From Maylandia zebra (taxonomy: Eukaryota; Chordata; Actinopteri; Cichliformes; Cichlidae), in contig NC_135175.1 in assembly GCF_041146795.1 (NCBI RefSeq), positions 24,095,075 through 24,159,074 on the forward strand: a stretch of 64,000 bases of DNA, in the 5' to 3' direction. The notes under the pieces are model-generated. The model was not told the DNA's origin, ran no database searches, and saw nothing but the letters and a program-made list of their open reading frames with translations. Made by a program: the position numbers and the translations under genes. How positions within the stretch are numbered: position 1 is the first letter of the stretch; each line of letters starts with the position of its first letter. Below, piece after piece: positions 1 to 13,100 of the stretch.

Positions 1-358
1 ACATGACAATGATCCCAAACCCACTGCCAATACAGCAAAAGCAAACCTGGATCGAAAAACACACAATGGAGCACTATCAGTCATGGACTGAGCAAAAGGG
101 AGCCAGCATCCAAAGAAGAGCTTTGAATGTCCTTCAAGAAGCCTGGAGAACTTTTCCTGAAGACGACTTAAAGAAATGACAAGAAGACCTACCTAAAGGA
201 GTTCAGACTGTGCTGAAGAATTAAGATGGTCATACCAAATATTATAAAAACGCCTTTTTTGCCTTACATTCTATGTTTTCACAGGTTTCAATTTCCCATT
301 TTTTCTGTCAAAATATGAAGAAATGAGGGGACAGCTCAAGACTTTTTCACAGTACTAC
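1..358 (+). mobile_element. Tc1/mariner-type DNA transposon relic, 3' part
   Basis: The stretch starts inside a degraded transposase. Conceptual translation gives HDNDPKPTANTAKANLDRKT, which contains the second catalytic Asp region (DNDPKxTA) of Tc1/mariner enzymes, followed by a decayed C-terminal tail ending near 'caccaaat'. Several stops and frame changes make it non-coding. A related tail (pyrimidine-rich, 'gaagaaatgagggg') runs to about 358. The 5' half lies outside the window or is lost. It sits in COLEC12 intron 2. Copies of the same family are at about 13.3-13.8 kb and 59.5 kb. Confidence 0.6.
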
Positions 359-2139
359 AAACATCATTTCTGCACACTCAGAGACATACCTAGATTGGCT
401 TTGTTTTCAACTAAGCCAATCTAAGTACACTCAACTGTATCAGCTGTGTGATCTGTAGAATAACAGAAAACGCACTGCAGCATATAGCACACACCATACA
501 TCCATAATGTATTCAAAGATGCATGCATGATAAGCATTTGGCAAAGGTGCCAGAAAATGAATTTAGTGAATTCCATCTGTCTGCAGTCTTCTTCACACAT
601 GGAAAATGTGAAAGCCATTATGGATCTGACAGGGCTTTGGAGCTGAACACTGTTCCTCTCTGCTTCAACTCCCTTTTGCAAACCAGGAAGCTGTGGGTTG
701 ATCTTGGCACCCTTCACAGTCATTTCTCCCTCCTTTCATTAACATTTTGGACTGAGAGTAAGAGCTTTAGGGGGCTTTATTACTTACACTAAAAGAGGAG
801 AAATTAGAATTCCCAAATTCATTGTAAAAGTGTGCCTGTGTGTTCTGCTGCCGGAGGTGCTGGAGAAATCTTAGTGTTTGTGGACACAGGGGACTGGAGC
901 ACATAAAACAGTTTGTAGTGCAAAAGTGAGATATTGTGTGTTATTCTAGGAGTGAAATCACATATGCACAGACTAATGCACACACACGCACACGAAAGGG
1001 AATACGAATGTAAAACCTTATGTACAAGTACGGCTCTTGCAGAACAAAGAACTGCAGCGTGCCAAATTTTAACATAAGTCTTTTCACTGGAGGCGTTATA
1101 GGAACACACAGGTGTTTTGGAAAGCCTTCTCTCTGCGCTTTTTTATTTAATTACAAAATTTGTGACTCAGACCCTCAGTATAAATACCCCTTAAAGGCAC
1201 AGAAAACAGGCCGTGCTGGACTCCAGAGACCCTCCCTTGACATCTGCGTATGGGTCACCTCAAGGACACCAGGCTTATTATGGTGTGTGAGAGCTGGAGC
1301 TAGGGGAACACGGTGGGGTTTGCTGCTTTTCCTCACTCTTAAAGGTGAGTCAGAAAAGTCACTGACACTCAGATGATCACAGTCCAGATTGAAAATAGCA
1401 GCTAACTACCCGCACATGTGTTGCTCTGGCAAAAACATCACAGATCGACGCCTGCACTTTATATCCAATGCACTGAGTCATGTTACTGCTGTTTTATTCA
1501 AGCTAATGAAGGTGCAACAGAGAGAGAAAGAGGAGGTGGAACAAGAGTTTACAGGATCTCTTGGAACCAATTGTTATTTCTAGAAAAAGATATTCAAGAC
1601 GCTTTTTGAGGGTACTGTGACCTTAATCACAGTTCAGGGGATCAACTGATGAGGCAGGTCAACCAAAGTCTGACCAGCTTAGTCAAAACCGAATATATGT
1701 ATTGCATTTACAGACCCCAGAGGGCCAAATCTGCAATTAGAGGGAATCTGACCCATTTTCAGCACAGAAGCGACATATCAATACATAACACAAGGTGCAA
1801 TAAGTTATGTTAAAAAAGGAATTGAGCCCAATTAATATTTAGAAATAAAAACAGCAAACAAAACACAGAGATCACTATTTCACTATCACTGTGGTAAGCT
1901 ACTAAGGTGTCAGAAAAGCACATCAAGTTCAATCAAAGCAACTTCCAATTCAACATCTGTTGAACAGTTACTCTCTGTTTTAGCTCTCTTTTGGTTTCCA
2001 TCAGTACTTGAGGCTGCTGGCCCTTGAGCTCTCTGACTCATTCTATATTCCTCAGCTAGATCCTGACTTTGTAGGTTGTTGCTGGGCACTAAGCTAGCAC
2101 TAGATCAAATGAGTTTTGCGGCATTAAAACAGCTGCTTA
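359..2139. other. COLEC12 intron 2, no recognised feature
   Basis: Open frames here are short, not conserved in any family I recognise, and lack splice-compatible exon structure. I saw no COLEC12 exon 3 (transmembrane segment) in either strand. Confidence 0.5.
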
Positions 2140-2705
2140 ATGAAAAAGTGGCAGGCTGTACAACCTAAATGCACGAGGCTGGATCGGTGCTTGCTTTCAT
2201 GTTCTTTACACCAAATTCTGACTCGACCATCTGAAAGTTGCAGCACAATTCAAAACTCGTCAGACCTGCCAAAGCTTTTCCAATGTTTTGTTTATGAATT
2301 GTGGCCTCAGTTTCCTGTTCTTAGCAGACAGGAGTGACACCCAATGTGGTCTTCTGCTGCTGTAGCCCATCTGCTTACACTGGTGTAAACAGGTGTGGTT
2401 ATTTGATTGTTTGAGTTACTGTCGCCTTCCTATCAAGCCATCTAGTCATTCTCCTCTGACCTCTTTCATTAAGACGCTCATTGGATAGTTTCTCTTTGTC
2501 AGACCACTCCGGTTGTGCAGGAAAATCCCAGCAGATCAGCAGTTTCTGAAATACTCAGACCATGCTGTCTGGCACAAGTCACTTAAATCACCTTTCTTCC
2601 TGATTCTCAGTTTAAACTTCAGCAGTTATTTTGAATGCTTTCAGTTGCTGCCATGTGATTGGCTGATTAGATATTTGAGTTAACAAGATGACCTGTGAGT
2701 GCACA
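2140..2705 (-). mobile_element. Tc1-like DNA transposon relic (5' and middle part)
   Basis: Read on the minus strand from about 2705 downward, it begins with the motif 'aatcagccaatcacatggca', then a region encoding the helix-turn-helix start of a common fish Tc1-like transposase (KKGDLSDxx...LSISETADLLGF-like, with stops and deletions). It continues to 'agacgagttttgaattgtgc', the strand complement of the usual 'ctcatcagac' box. The C-terminal catalytic part is missing. A 3' terminal piece of the same family lies at 5.27-5.47 kb. Identification rests on remembered family sequence, not a search. Confidence 0.6.
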
Positions 2706-3721
2706 TCCTTGTGTAGTCCTGCTAATGAGATGTTTATTAAGATGTAATATCAGTAGTTGAAGAGGTAGTTTAAATGTGACTAATTTAAAATGATTTTTTT
2801 AACACTTAAATCATTTAAAAACAATCAAGTTCTTTTTTGTAAAATCCTATTCTGAAAGTAGGTAGAAAGTATACTGGTGTAGCAGTGGAGTATAAGTAGC
2901 ATAAAACTGACATACTCAGTTGTGGCATGTGTGTAAATGCACTGCTGTCTTGAGAAAATGTACTGTTGAAAGCTCAAGGCAAAAGAAAAATGATGTGTTC
3001 ATAAAATTCCTCTGTGGTTGGCTGCCATTCCCTCTTTCCGCTGCTTTTCTTCAAATTCAGATGGTTCAGTGAGTTTCCAGGTTGAAAGGTTTGAATCATA
3101 ACAGAGATAAGATGAAGTGTAAATGTCAGAGAGTGGATTTGTAGAAAAAAACTACAGCAATTTTTTTTTCATTTTACTTTGCGCTTTTATTTCAAAAAGG
3201 TGCGCGTGTGTTACAGACAAACGGTCCAGATGGATCTCATACTGTCACAACTCCCACCCCTTCTATTATCTACTACCATCACATACTAACAAACCCTTAT
3301 CTCCAGACACAGAGCTCCTCTCATTCTTCTCCAAACACATCCATCCTCTTCCTGCGCTTCACTTTCAACCAGCTGCATCACCTCCACCCTCCTCCCTTTT
3401 TTCCTCCAGCACCCGCTGTTCTCGCCGCTTAGTCAGCATTAAGTGTTATCCCTCCTCCCGTCTGTCCTGTGGTATGAGTTTCTCCCTAAACCAGATACAA
3501 GGAAATCCCTTACCCTGGTCTATAAATCATCTCTCTGTTTACACCCTCCTCTCCCTGCACAAAGAAAATTAGAACAAATGCAACAGAGATCCAATTCTGT
3601 TTTAAAAGTCACTGGCTGACATTTGACTTTAAAAAAAATCACATTATACGGGATTATTTATGGATTTTGTTTTGGGAGTCATAATTTGTAGCATCTGCCT
3701 TTATTTTTCTTGCCCTTAGAA

Positions 3722-3991
3722 CATAGGTGTCAAACTCTGGCCCGCGAAGCCATACCAAATTACTATCAGAGCTGGCCTACTGGTATTATACAGCTAATAT
3801 ATATATTGTTTAGTATTAAGCTTTGCTTGTTCCATATTCAGTTTTTTAGCAAAACGTGTTTGAGTCCATAAGAAAAGATTCATTCTTATATCTGGAGGAA
3901 TAAATATATTTCAATAAATATTAACGTTAGCCCGCGACTTTATTCCAGTTTTGAATTTTGGCCCACTGTGTATTTGAGTTTGACACCCCTG
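3722..3991. mobile_element. hAT-type MITE with 8-bp target-site duplication
   Basis: A 270-bp element has imperfect terminal inverted repeats: left CATAGGTGTCAAACTC and right GAGTTTGACACCCCTG. An exact 8-bp duplication CCTTAGAA flanks it (3714-3721 and 3992-3999). 'CAGGGGTGTCAAACTC' termini with 8-bp duplications are typical of non-autonomous hAT elements. The interior is AT-rich and has no coding capacity. Confidence 0.85.
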
Positions 3992-4247
3992 CCTTAGAAC
4001 AACACAAACACTTCATTCTCACCTTCTTGTCACGACAGGAATTTCTCTCTGAAAGCTTTTCAAGCTTTCGGGGCAATCTGGGACTTTTAAAATAACTTGA
4101 AAACTTTCATGTATAAACACATAAAGAAGTGAGGCTACCTCACTTAAAATAATGATGAAGAATGAGCTAAATTAGCCAACTAACAGTATCAGTGTCACTG
4201 CACTTCACAATTAGTCATAAACAGGTAGCAAAAATCATGTGAATTAG

Positions 4248-4481
4248 AATTCAATTCAATTTTATCGCCAAATCACAACAACAGTCGCATCAAGGCGCTT
4301 TATATGTTAAGGTAGACCTTACAATAATACATAGAGATAAAAACCCAACAATCACATGACCCCCTATTAGCAAGCACTTTGGTGACAGTGGAAAGGAAAA
4401 ACTCCCTTTTAACAGGAAGAAACCTCCAGCAGAACCAAGCTCAGGGAGCTGCGGTCATCTGCCACAACTGGTTGGGGGGAG
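4248..4481 (+). repeat. Dispersed percomorph repeat, copy A
   Basis: It opens with 'aattcaattcaattttatc' and carries the diagnostic block 'aactcccttttaacaggaag' followed by 'aacctccagcagaacca'. Two more copies in this window (7.19 and 57.56 kb) share the same order of blocks. The family is very common in percomorph genomes. I cannot assign its class with certainty; no coding sequence is visible. Confidence 0.8.
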
Positions 4482-5267
4482 ATTTAAACTCTCAAAAATG
4501 TTTTCTATTTTAATACTGAGCCAGTCTGCCTCCAGTCTGGGATATGAAATCTGGAATTTAAAATGAGTGATTTCACATCTGTGAAGTCAAAGCTGGCTTT
4601 AAAACACAGGCCAATACTGACTTCCTGATTTTTACTAGACAAGCCCTTGAAAGTCAAAGAAAAGCCCAGTGTCTTATAGCTTGGTTTTCCCACTCTAAGT
4701 AAGTAGTTTCCCATCTTTGTCTTCTCTCTACAGCAGGTGTTAGCACACTGCATGCTTGACAACACACTTAACCTGCTTGAGTAGTTTTTGGTCTTTCAGA
4801 AGCTGAAGGAACACAGTAAACACACTCTTTTTTTGTTTGATTTACTAATCATTTAAACTAAATGAACTTAAACAGCATACAAAAAAAAAATGTTGAAACT
4901 AAGAAGTTGTTTTGTTTCTTGAAAAAAGTATAGGCCTACTCATTATGATCTTCATGGCAGAAATACACTGTAAAAATAGTTGTGATGGTCACATTTTCTT
5001 CAAACAACAGCTGCTGTAGTTTTAAAAGTGAAGTGTTTTCACTCGGGCTTGATTTAGATTTCTGCAGCGTGACAGTTTGGAGCCAACTTTCTTCTACTTT
5101 TCATGTTGTAATGCACCAAATGTTTTAGTGGGTCACAGGTCTGGATTGCAGGCCAGTTTAGCACCTGGACTCTAACAATGGAGTCATGCACTGGAATAAG
5201 GCCAGAATGTTGTTTGGCACAGCCATTCCCTGAAAAATATGTTGTTCAGATACATATGTTGCTTCAA

Positions 5268-5470
5268 AGTTTGTATACACTCATTTTATTAGGTACACCT
5301 TGCTAGTACTGAGTTGGACCTGCTTTTGTCTTCATGGCACAGATTCAACAAGGCGCTTAAAACATGCTTCAGAGATTTTGGTCCATATTGACATGATAGC
5401 ATCACACATATGCTGCTGATTTTTTGGCTGCACATCCATGATGTGAACCTCCTGTTTCTATCCGCAAGTT
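5268..5470 (-). mobile_element. Tc1-like DNA transposon relic, 3' end
   Basis: On the minus strand this reads 'tgctatcatgtcaatatgga' then a decayed transposase C-terminus and the terminal motif 'aggtgtacctaataaaatga'. It belongs to the family of the 2.1-2.7 kb relic but comes from the opposite end, so the two are separate truncated copies or one element split by later change. Confidence 0.6.
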
Positions 5471-7192
5471 TTCTGCTCCTTATGAGATACTAAATACACC
5501 ATTATGTTCACCAGCTAGTGTCTGCTGGTATTTCAGAGCTGTGCAGGTAGTTTCATTGCTTGAAACAGTTGCCTTCTGCAAAACAGAAGCAAACAGTCAT
5601 TTGATCCATGTAGTGTGAATGTGGAATTTTGGCAACAGGAAAAAAAAACACTGAAAACTGGTGAACTGGTGATCATCATTTGAGAGAAAATGCAAACATT
5701 ATGGCAATAAAAAGAAAAGCACAGGGAAAGTCAAACACAGATGCTCACCCACACGCATAATAAATGTTTGCAAAGGCAAGCTGACTCTAAAGTATCAAGG
5801 CCAAAGGAAAAATCTGAAAGTGGTATGGCAGACAATGAAAAAACATTAAGACTTCATAAAAGTATTAAGTGATCAAAAGCTGCCACGTCATTTTGAAACA
5901 GAACTAAGAAGCAGAATCTGAGAATCCCACAACACAACCCTGCAAAAGAGGAGAAACCACAGCAAAGTTCATAAAATTCCCCATCAGACATTCTGACAAA
6001 TGCACTGCAAAGTATCACATGACAGTATATATTAAATGTGTCAAGCACCCATGTTAACATAGGATGTCTGATACCCTGCTAACCAGGATGGATGAGGTGT
6101 TATTAAGACTACAGCTAAAGGTGGTTGAGAAGCCAGGGGATACTCTGCCAGAGAAACCCACCGAACTGAACCGAGCCCTGCCCATGCAGACACAGCTGCT
6201 TCCAGGCAAAGACACCCCGACACCATGCTCAGCCAGGAACGTTCTGGGCCTTTGCTGGAGAAACCATAACAAGTGCAGGAAATGGATTAGTGCATTCTGG
6301 GTTCCACACCGGCCACAAACCTCTTGAGCCTGGCCTCTCCAAACCCACATGCGTGGGAACAGGAGTCACAGCAGCACAGGGCGTATGACCCCCATCCAGA
6401 TATCAGTGCTTGTCCCAAGAGGATGTCCTCCCTTTTTTTTTATCCTCAACTTGTGGAGGAAGTCTTGCATTTTACGCTTTGTTGTATTAACTTTGCACAC
6501 TGTTTCATGTAATTCTACCTCTTTCATCGATATACTGTGCTGCTGGGATAAAACTCATTGTACGTGACTATATCACAATGTATTGTAGTGCAGTTACATT
6601 CTGTCAGAGTTTGTTATTGCTACAACATAACCTAAAGATAATGTTTCAAAATCATTTCCACTGTTTTGTATGTTTCCTTACGCCGTTTCCAGTTGGTGCT
6701 ATTTAGGTGGTAACCAACAAAAGGCTGCAGTTCCCTCAATGACCACTTGAGGCTGCTTCCAAAAACTAATCAGTCCTACTGACTGTCATGCTAAGATGCC
6801 CAATTTTATACATGCAATAATGTTTACAGTCTGATATAGTTCTGGTCTCTATATATAATAATTCACTCATTAATTATTATAATTAGTAATAATTAGTAAT
6901 TATTAATTACTCATTAATTCACTCATTTAAACTGGTTCAAATTATCCATAGTTAACTTTTTTCTTGAGGGAAACTTAATTATGATACCTGCTAATTAATA
7001 AATGTCTGTTTCTGTGAGATACAAATATATACAAGAAGTCTAGTCATGAAAACTAGAGCACAGACTTCTTGGGCAACAATGCTTTATCAGCATCAACTTG
7101 GCAGTCAAAGCAGCCACGTTGTTAAAATGCATACCTTTAAGGCTAGATGCAACAGGTGAATAAAAAATCCATACACTTGCTACAGAGAACAT
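5471..7192. other. COLEC12 intron 2, no recognised feature
   Basis: Open frames at about 6.05-6.35 kb occur on both strands in a slightly GC-richer patch, but they match no family I know and show no splice context. An AT-rich simple repeat of 'attaatt/actcatt' units lies near 6860-6930. Confidence 0.4.
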
Positions 7193-7390
7193 ATTCAATT
7201 CAATTCAGTCTTATTTATATCGTTTCATATCACAAAAGCAGGTAAAGATAAAGATGCTACAATAGTACAGAAAAAAAATCTAAAATCAAATAAACCCCTT
7301 TGAGTAGGCACTTGGCGAGAGTGGGAAGGAAAAACTCCCTTTTAACAGGAAAAAACCTCCAGCAGAACCAGGCTCAGAGAGGGGCAGTCC
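7193..7390 (+). repeat. Dispersed percomorph repeat, copy B
   Basis: Begins 'attcaattcaattcag', includes 'aactcccttttaacagga' and 'cagaaccaggctcagaga'. It is more diverged and slightly shorter than copy A at 4.25 kb. Confidence 0.75.
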
Positions 7391-10300
7391 TTTCTGTATC
7401 CAACTGAAAGAAGATGGTTTTTCTACCCCTGTTAATGTGCTTGGCATATTAACACAGGAGTTTTCAAGGCTTCAAGTCTGAAGAGCTGCAGTATTTGGCA
7501 CTTGCACAGGTTGTTGTTATTTATTTACAAGGTAACTACAAGGTAACTTTTTAGAAATATGAAGTAAACTCTTTCATCTACAACAGATGGAAGCTTTGTG
7601 ACAAGGTGGCTCTTTCTCTGTTCTTCTTTCTCTTTGTTTTCACAATTGTATGTTTTTTTTTGTGTGACTTGAAGGTTCATGCTTTGAATCAGGCCAAGGG
7701 CAGCTGCTGACTTCCATTGACCGATGATTATACTAGTCCTAATGGGGCTGTGAGAGTTCAGCCAAAGCTCAGGTAGATTTTGTTTTTGTTCTGATGGCCT
7801 TCTTGTGTCAGCCCCCCACAGTAAAATAAATATGTTTAAACCTTGAGCACTGTGAAAGCAATTCCGGCCCAGCTTCAGCTTGGCAGGGAGGGAGATGGGA
7901 TCACCATATGAATTTACTTTGAGTATGCGCTGATAACTGTGTGTGTGTGTGTGCCTGAGTGGTGTACATTTACACTTGTATACAAGCGAGTGGAAAATGC
8001 ATGTCTATATTTGTATTTGTGTAAATATACATGACATATCCATGCCTTATGGATGATGCTTAAGTAAAGAAAAGAATTAGAAAAAGCTCACTCTGTTTAA
8101 AAAGTGTATGTCTGTGCTTGCAAGTGTGTATCTTTGTATAAAGCCTACTTCTTACTTTGCACGTCAGCAAAAGCACAAACATCACCAAATGTACTTTTAA
8201 AGATATTTCAGCATGTGGTCACTTCCCATTACTGGTTCACATGTGTTCATATTACACATTGCACTTTTTAATGCAAACCTTATATACTTATATGCAGAAA
8301 AGAGGGAGCCTGGACTTTGCTGGTTTGTATATGAATTGCAGCCAAAACAGTGAAGAAAGTGAATGAAACCAGTGTCGAGTTTCCTTACAGTTGTATATCT
8401 GCACTTTATCACAAAACCGAGGTGAACACATCAAATCCTGGAATTTCAGGAATTGGACGAGCGCTTCATAAACAACCATCTGGAAAGATGAAGCCAAAAA
8501 TTAAACCATGTGGAATTTTACTGGTTATCTTTTCTATTGCTTCCTTGATAGAGAGAGAAAAGCAAATCACACAAGAAAGTGGTCCCCTTGGTCCTTTATC
8601 CTACAGTTGTGCAGCGGACTGCATTCAAAAGCATTTTTTACAATTAACTCAAAGCACGGACAATTTATTTTAAGACTAATTTCTTCAACCAGCACGGGCG
8701 TGAAGCATCTTGTTCTAATCATGTTTGATTTCTTATGCAACAAGAAATATCGCTTCTACCCAGAAATATGGAGCCACCAGCCACCTCTCATGTATTCATT
8801 CACAAATGCTAACGCACTGATGAGAGCTACCATGCCAGGCTCTGGCCCAACTGTGGGTCTCGACATATGGAAAGCATGATCTACCTGCTGACAGCTGCTC
8901 ATTCCTCACATCTCTATGTTTCACGTCTCCCTAAGATGATTTTCTTTGCGTTCAGGAATTTTATGGGAGCCCGTCGCTCTCTGCAAAAACTTCTGGAGCA
9001 CTTTGGGAATTGGCCAGTAGCAATGCAAAGTATGTGAAATGTGTATATGAAAGGATGCCAAAGCCCACTCGTATTATAGGTGTCGTTTCTTGTTCACAGT
9101 GACTTTGAAAAACCAGCGGGTTTGAGTGTTCTTTCTTTCCCGTGTTAACTCGCCCCGTGTTATTTTTTTTTAAGCTCAGTGGCGACTTTATAAACTGGGC
9201 AGATATTCACACAACATTCACAGCTTTGACATGTCACGACAGTTTAAACACTATCAGTCTCCCGGGAGACCGCAGTGAATTAAAGCAAAACATGCAGGGA
9301 GGAAATAACTGTTTGTTCCCTTCTGTGAACTGACATTATAGCACTAATAGTGGTAGAATGAGGGCTCGGGAGGGTTTGCATGAATGCGGCTCTATTGCAC
9401 AACAAAGGCTCTGGAGGGGTGAAGCAGACCCCCGGAGCCGGCCCCTCAGAACAGCTGCCGTGTCCCAGCAGGACCAATTTCACTCAGTTAGAAGTTCAGC
9501 GGCTTTCTTGTCCTACTCATCCACATGTCAAAAGTTCATTTGAATAAAGTTAAAAGTGAGCTGGATTTGACTTCCCCACCCCACCCTCCCCACGGCTCTC
9601 TAATGTATGAGCGGGGACTTGCACGCGCTCACAGAGAAAGACAAACAGGATGCTTCTACTCGGGTGACTGGGATGAAAGGGACCGTGTGCTTGGACGCAG
9701 CTTGAATTCGTCTCCGCTGGTCCTGAGTTAGACAGCGTAGCCCGCTGCCTCCTTTTCACTCTCACGGACTTCGGCCAAACTGTGTGTGAATGAGTCATAC
9801 TCCAGTAACACCCTGAATACAGCGACTCTGAGACTCCTGATCGCAATTCGATGAGCAGTTATGGGGCATGTGCTCATGCCTGCAGTGAGAATAATAATGA
9901 TAATGCTCTTTAGCGTGTGTGACAGAGGGTTGGTCCCTTGGTTTGGTTTTTAAGCGTTATCCAAAAGCATGAATAGCGAATATGCTGAAGCAGTGAACAT
10001 CAACAGCACATCAGCAGCAAGTACAGAAAAACAACTGAAAGCAGATCCTGTTTTTAAAAAAGTGCTTGTGATGGAGAGACTGTACATCATTAAACATATA
10101 TTATGTATGGGCAAGAGGGGAAAAAATGCATAACTGGAGCAGAGTGGATGGTATTAAAGCTGGCTTTGAGGGAAAACACTGAGCAGAGGTGTTGTGTAAA
10201 ACACTCAATTTGCCCAAATTACTAAAAATTAGGATGCATTAGTCATGGGAACTATTTGTTTGGCAGAAAAACACTTCAAAACTGCAGAGAGTGCAAGGAT

Positions 10301-11754
10301 ACTTTCCCCGAAGCTACTGCTGACTTTCACAATCATTACAGAATGTAGTGCAGTGATAAGTGGAAATGGACTGCCTGTTGTTACAGAGAGCAATCTTTAG
10401 AGGGCAAGAATAGTCTGCGTTAAACACTTAGTGTGTCGGGAAACTGAAATTTCAGCAATTTGTAACCAAATTTTATAAGACAGAGGGTGACAGTGATGGA
10501 TTAACTTCAGTAGGATACCAGCTTTGATGTATTTAGACTGTAGACTGGTAAAAACCTTCTGGATAGTCAGCTGCTGTTCCTCTGTTTGCTTTTGGGTTAC
10601 AACCGCATCGGTGGTCATAACAGCTGGAGGACACATCGTGGAAACAAGATCCTGCTGCAACAGCTCAAGTAGATGTTCTGCTTTGTCGTCTAGTTTTTCA
10701 CTGTTTACTTTCATGTATTTTAATCTCTATTGAGCCTTTTTAGTTACTGTAAGATGTTGCAAGTCTAATCACTAATGACTTTTGCTTTAAAGTGGCTCTA
10801 TTGTGCTTTTGCTTATTATCTGTGACCACAGTTTTAAATAATGAGGTCAGACTATATTGAAGTGATTCCTCTGAGCCTAAGATTCAGGCTTCAGACTGAT
10901 CCAAATGATCCAAATCTCAGGCACACAGCTCTGACTGTGAGCATAGAAACCCCACCCACATGGTATTTAAACCATCTGTTTTTCAGGGGCAGCCAATCAG
11001 CACAAAGTTGGCTTAAAGGGAAAGAAGCTAAAAGAAGAAGCTTGCTTCAGACAGTGAATAAGTTGCAGGTATGTACCAGAGCCCAGCATGAAAATAAAAG
11101 AGTGTGTAAGTCATGTAAAGCTTCTCTTGCAGAGTGGAAATGAGGATAAAAGAGGCCTTCAAATAATTCATAATGTACAGATCTGTAAAGAAAGCCTCTG
11201 TAAACTGGGCAAAAAAAAAAACCATATGTTGCCTGTGCATGAACACACTTCTATACACACACAAAAATGCATGTACCACAACAGACGGACATGCATTGAC
11301 TACAGTCTGAGTTTGAGTAGCCACATTTTTGAGGTTCTCGGCATGTTTGTGTGAGTCAACATGTTTAAGTGACTCTGTTTAAGTGGATAAAGGGGAGGTT
11401 TTGAAACTTCTTGATCTGGAGAGCTCTGTCGGCAGTCGTTGAGCCTGCGGCAAGCTGGACCTCACAGACTGTCAGCCACATTTATGTTCAGCCTAAAATC
11501 CTGCCATCAGAGGCAAAACCATTAGCGATGACTATCGGGACAGATGAGGTTCAGGCAGCCAGCTGTCTGTCCTGACATAGAATGATTCAATTAGAGCAAC
11601 ATGCTCGTAAATATCCAGGTAATTGTAGGTATGCAGCAACAGAAAGAGAGAAGGAGGTGGGCCCACACACTAAGGCCCTTTAATTCATGGCTTTTTATTC
11701 ACACAAAAAAGGAGTTTTGTGATTAAAAAGAAGAAAAGGTCACGTCTCACTCAC
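7391..11754. other. COLEC12 intron 2, mostly unannotatable
   Basis: This stretch contains a short (TG)n tract at about 7938-7953 and a GC-richer patch at about 9350-9850 with overlapping open frames on both strands that I cannot assign. A minus-strand open frame at 10397-10714 (105 codons, rich in Leu/Gln/Lys) is also unassigned. No exon of COLEC12 beyond exon 2 was recognised here, so intron 2 probably extends past the window start. Confidence 0.4.
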
Positions 11755-12813
11755 CGAACCTCTTGTATCCAAAAGACTGTACTTCCTCCTCGTCTGCAAA
11801 GTCGTCTGCGTGACATAATCAGAAACATATGACATAAATAGGTCACACAACTAGGGGTACACTGTATCTGAGACAGTTGTTAGGACTCCATAAATAACAT
11901 AAAAGTGATAGAGACACTACCGGGCTGCTGCATAGAGTCAAAAATGTATAAAGTTATCTTTAAATACAAAGATCAGGGCAGCCAATGAGGATTTATGCTA
12001 GAGATAATAGAGTATCATCTCCTCTGTGTATGTGTGAGTGTGAGTTTAGAGATAGGAGGTCCACAGAACTGTAAAAACCACAGGCTGCGGTTTCTCTGGG
12101 TTGTTGACAGTAAACCCTAATTACACTGCTACACTGCACTGAAGACTGGAGCGGAGCACAGAGAACATCGCTGGTAATGGTTAACAGATGGGGCCAGGAG
12201 GAGGGTGACATGGGTAAGGGGGAGTGATGGGGGAGCCAGGGAGGGATGACTTTCACGAAGGGGGGGCGTTTAGACTAGATCAGGAGCTACTGTTGCAGAG
12301 TGGATCACACATTCCTGAGTGCTAATTCCCCTCCAGTTCACTCTACACGAGGAAGATGCTGATGAATTAGAACGCCTGCAGATTGTTGTCTTTAATCGGC
12401 TACTTGTTGGAGTTTAAGCACAAACACAGCAGTCAGTGATGAAGCTCTGCAGGTGGTGCTCACTGGTCATCATCAGTCATACCCTTCTCTTTCTCATGCT
12501 TAAAATCAAGTGAATCTAAAGCCTCTCTTTTCTCTCGTTTGTTAGATCTGGGCTTTTTTTAAATTCTCACATTATCAGTTTAGCGGCCAAATTGCGCAAA
12601 CATTATTTGGTGTTTTAATTCTTTCAATGGGATGAAACTGGTGGTGGAAAAAACTGCATTTTACAACTTCTGCTGCGCAGTAGCGTAATGTCATCCAGAT
12701 GTGCGCACTCGCAGAACACAAAGAAACACTTACATGTTAAATCAATGCAATATTTGAATGAAAGTAAAGGTCTTGCACTTTTCTTTCTGCAGCAACAGTT
12801 ACGTACCTTTCAT
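11755..12813 (-). CDS. colec12: COLEC12 (collectin-12 / CL-P1), first two coding exons
   Basis: Collectin-12 is a type II membrane scavenger receptor with coiled-coil, collagen and C-type lectin domains; it takes up oxidised LDL, microbes and glycans. Only the cytosolic N-terminus is in this window. Exon 1 supplies seven coding bases (12813-12807, ATG AAA G) in a good start context (cgccATGa), followed by donor gtacgt. Exon 2 (11805-11755) follows acceptor cacgcag and ends at donor gtgagt. Joined in phase 1 they encode MKDDFADEEEVQSFGYKRFG, nearly identical to the start of human COLEC12 (known family sequence). YKRF fits a YxxPhi endocytosis signal. The acidic stretch DEEE precedes it. Exon 3, with the membrane segment, was not found. 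The gene is divergently arranged to CLUL1, about 6 kb away. The seven-base coding exon alone would be unrecognisable; the exact phase match supports it. Confidence 0.88.
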
Positions 12814-13100
12814 GGCGTTTTATCACTCGTTGAGAACTGTAGAAGAGATGAGGACCGCTGTCACTTTATGCGCATCTCACCATCCAGTGCAGAAGTGTAA
12901 ACTTGTTCCAACACACTATAATTAAAGGATTTTTTTTAAAGCTACAAGTCTGCATTGACTTTCATGACTCTCAGTTTAAATTCCCATCGTTTCTGCTTTC
13001 TTGCTCGCTGTGGCTCAGAAGAGTGTTTGCGGGAGAGCTCAGATGATCCCAGAGCGCTGAGCTAAAGGAGAGTTGAGCTGAGACTTAGACCAGTGTTAAG
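12814..13100 (-). promoter_or_regulatory. Probable COLEC12 5' UTR and promoter region
   Basis: This lies directly upstream of the COLEC12 start codon on the minus strand. No upstream splice acceptor is needed to explain the start. I see no clear TATA box and cannot place the transcription start, so the extent is an estimate. Confidence 0.35.

Noticed and set aside
6054-6350. Overlapping open frames on both strands
   Set aside because: Frames on both strands of a GC-richer patch are expected by chance; no motif or exon borders seen.
9350-9850. GC-richer patch with open frames, possible alternative promoter or exon
   Set aside because: No conserved peptide or splice-compatible exon; kept only as a note in the intron entry.
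10397-10714. 105-codon minus-strand open frame, Leu/Gln/Lys-rich
   Set aside because: No family recognised, no splice or promoter context, and it lies inside COLEC12 intron 2; may be chance or an old repeat. Could be tested by protein search.
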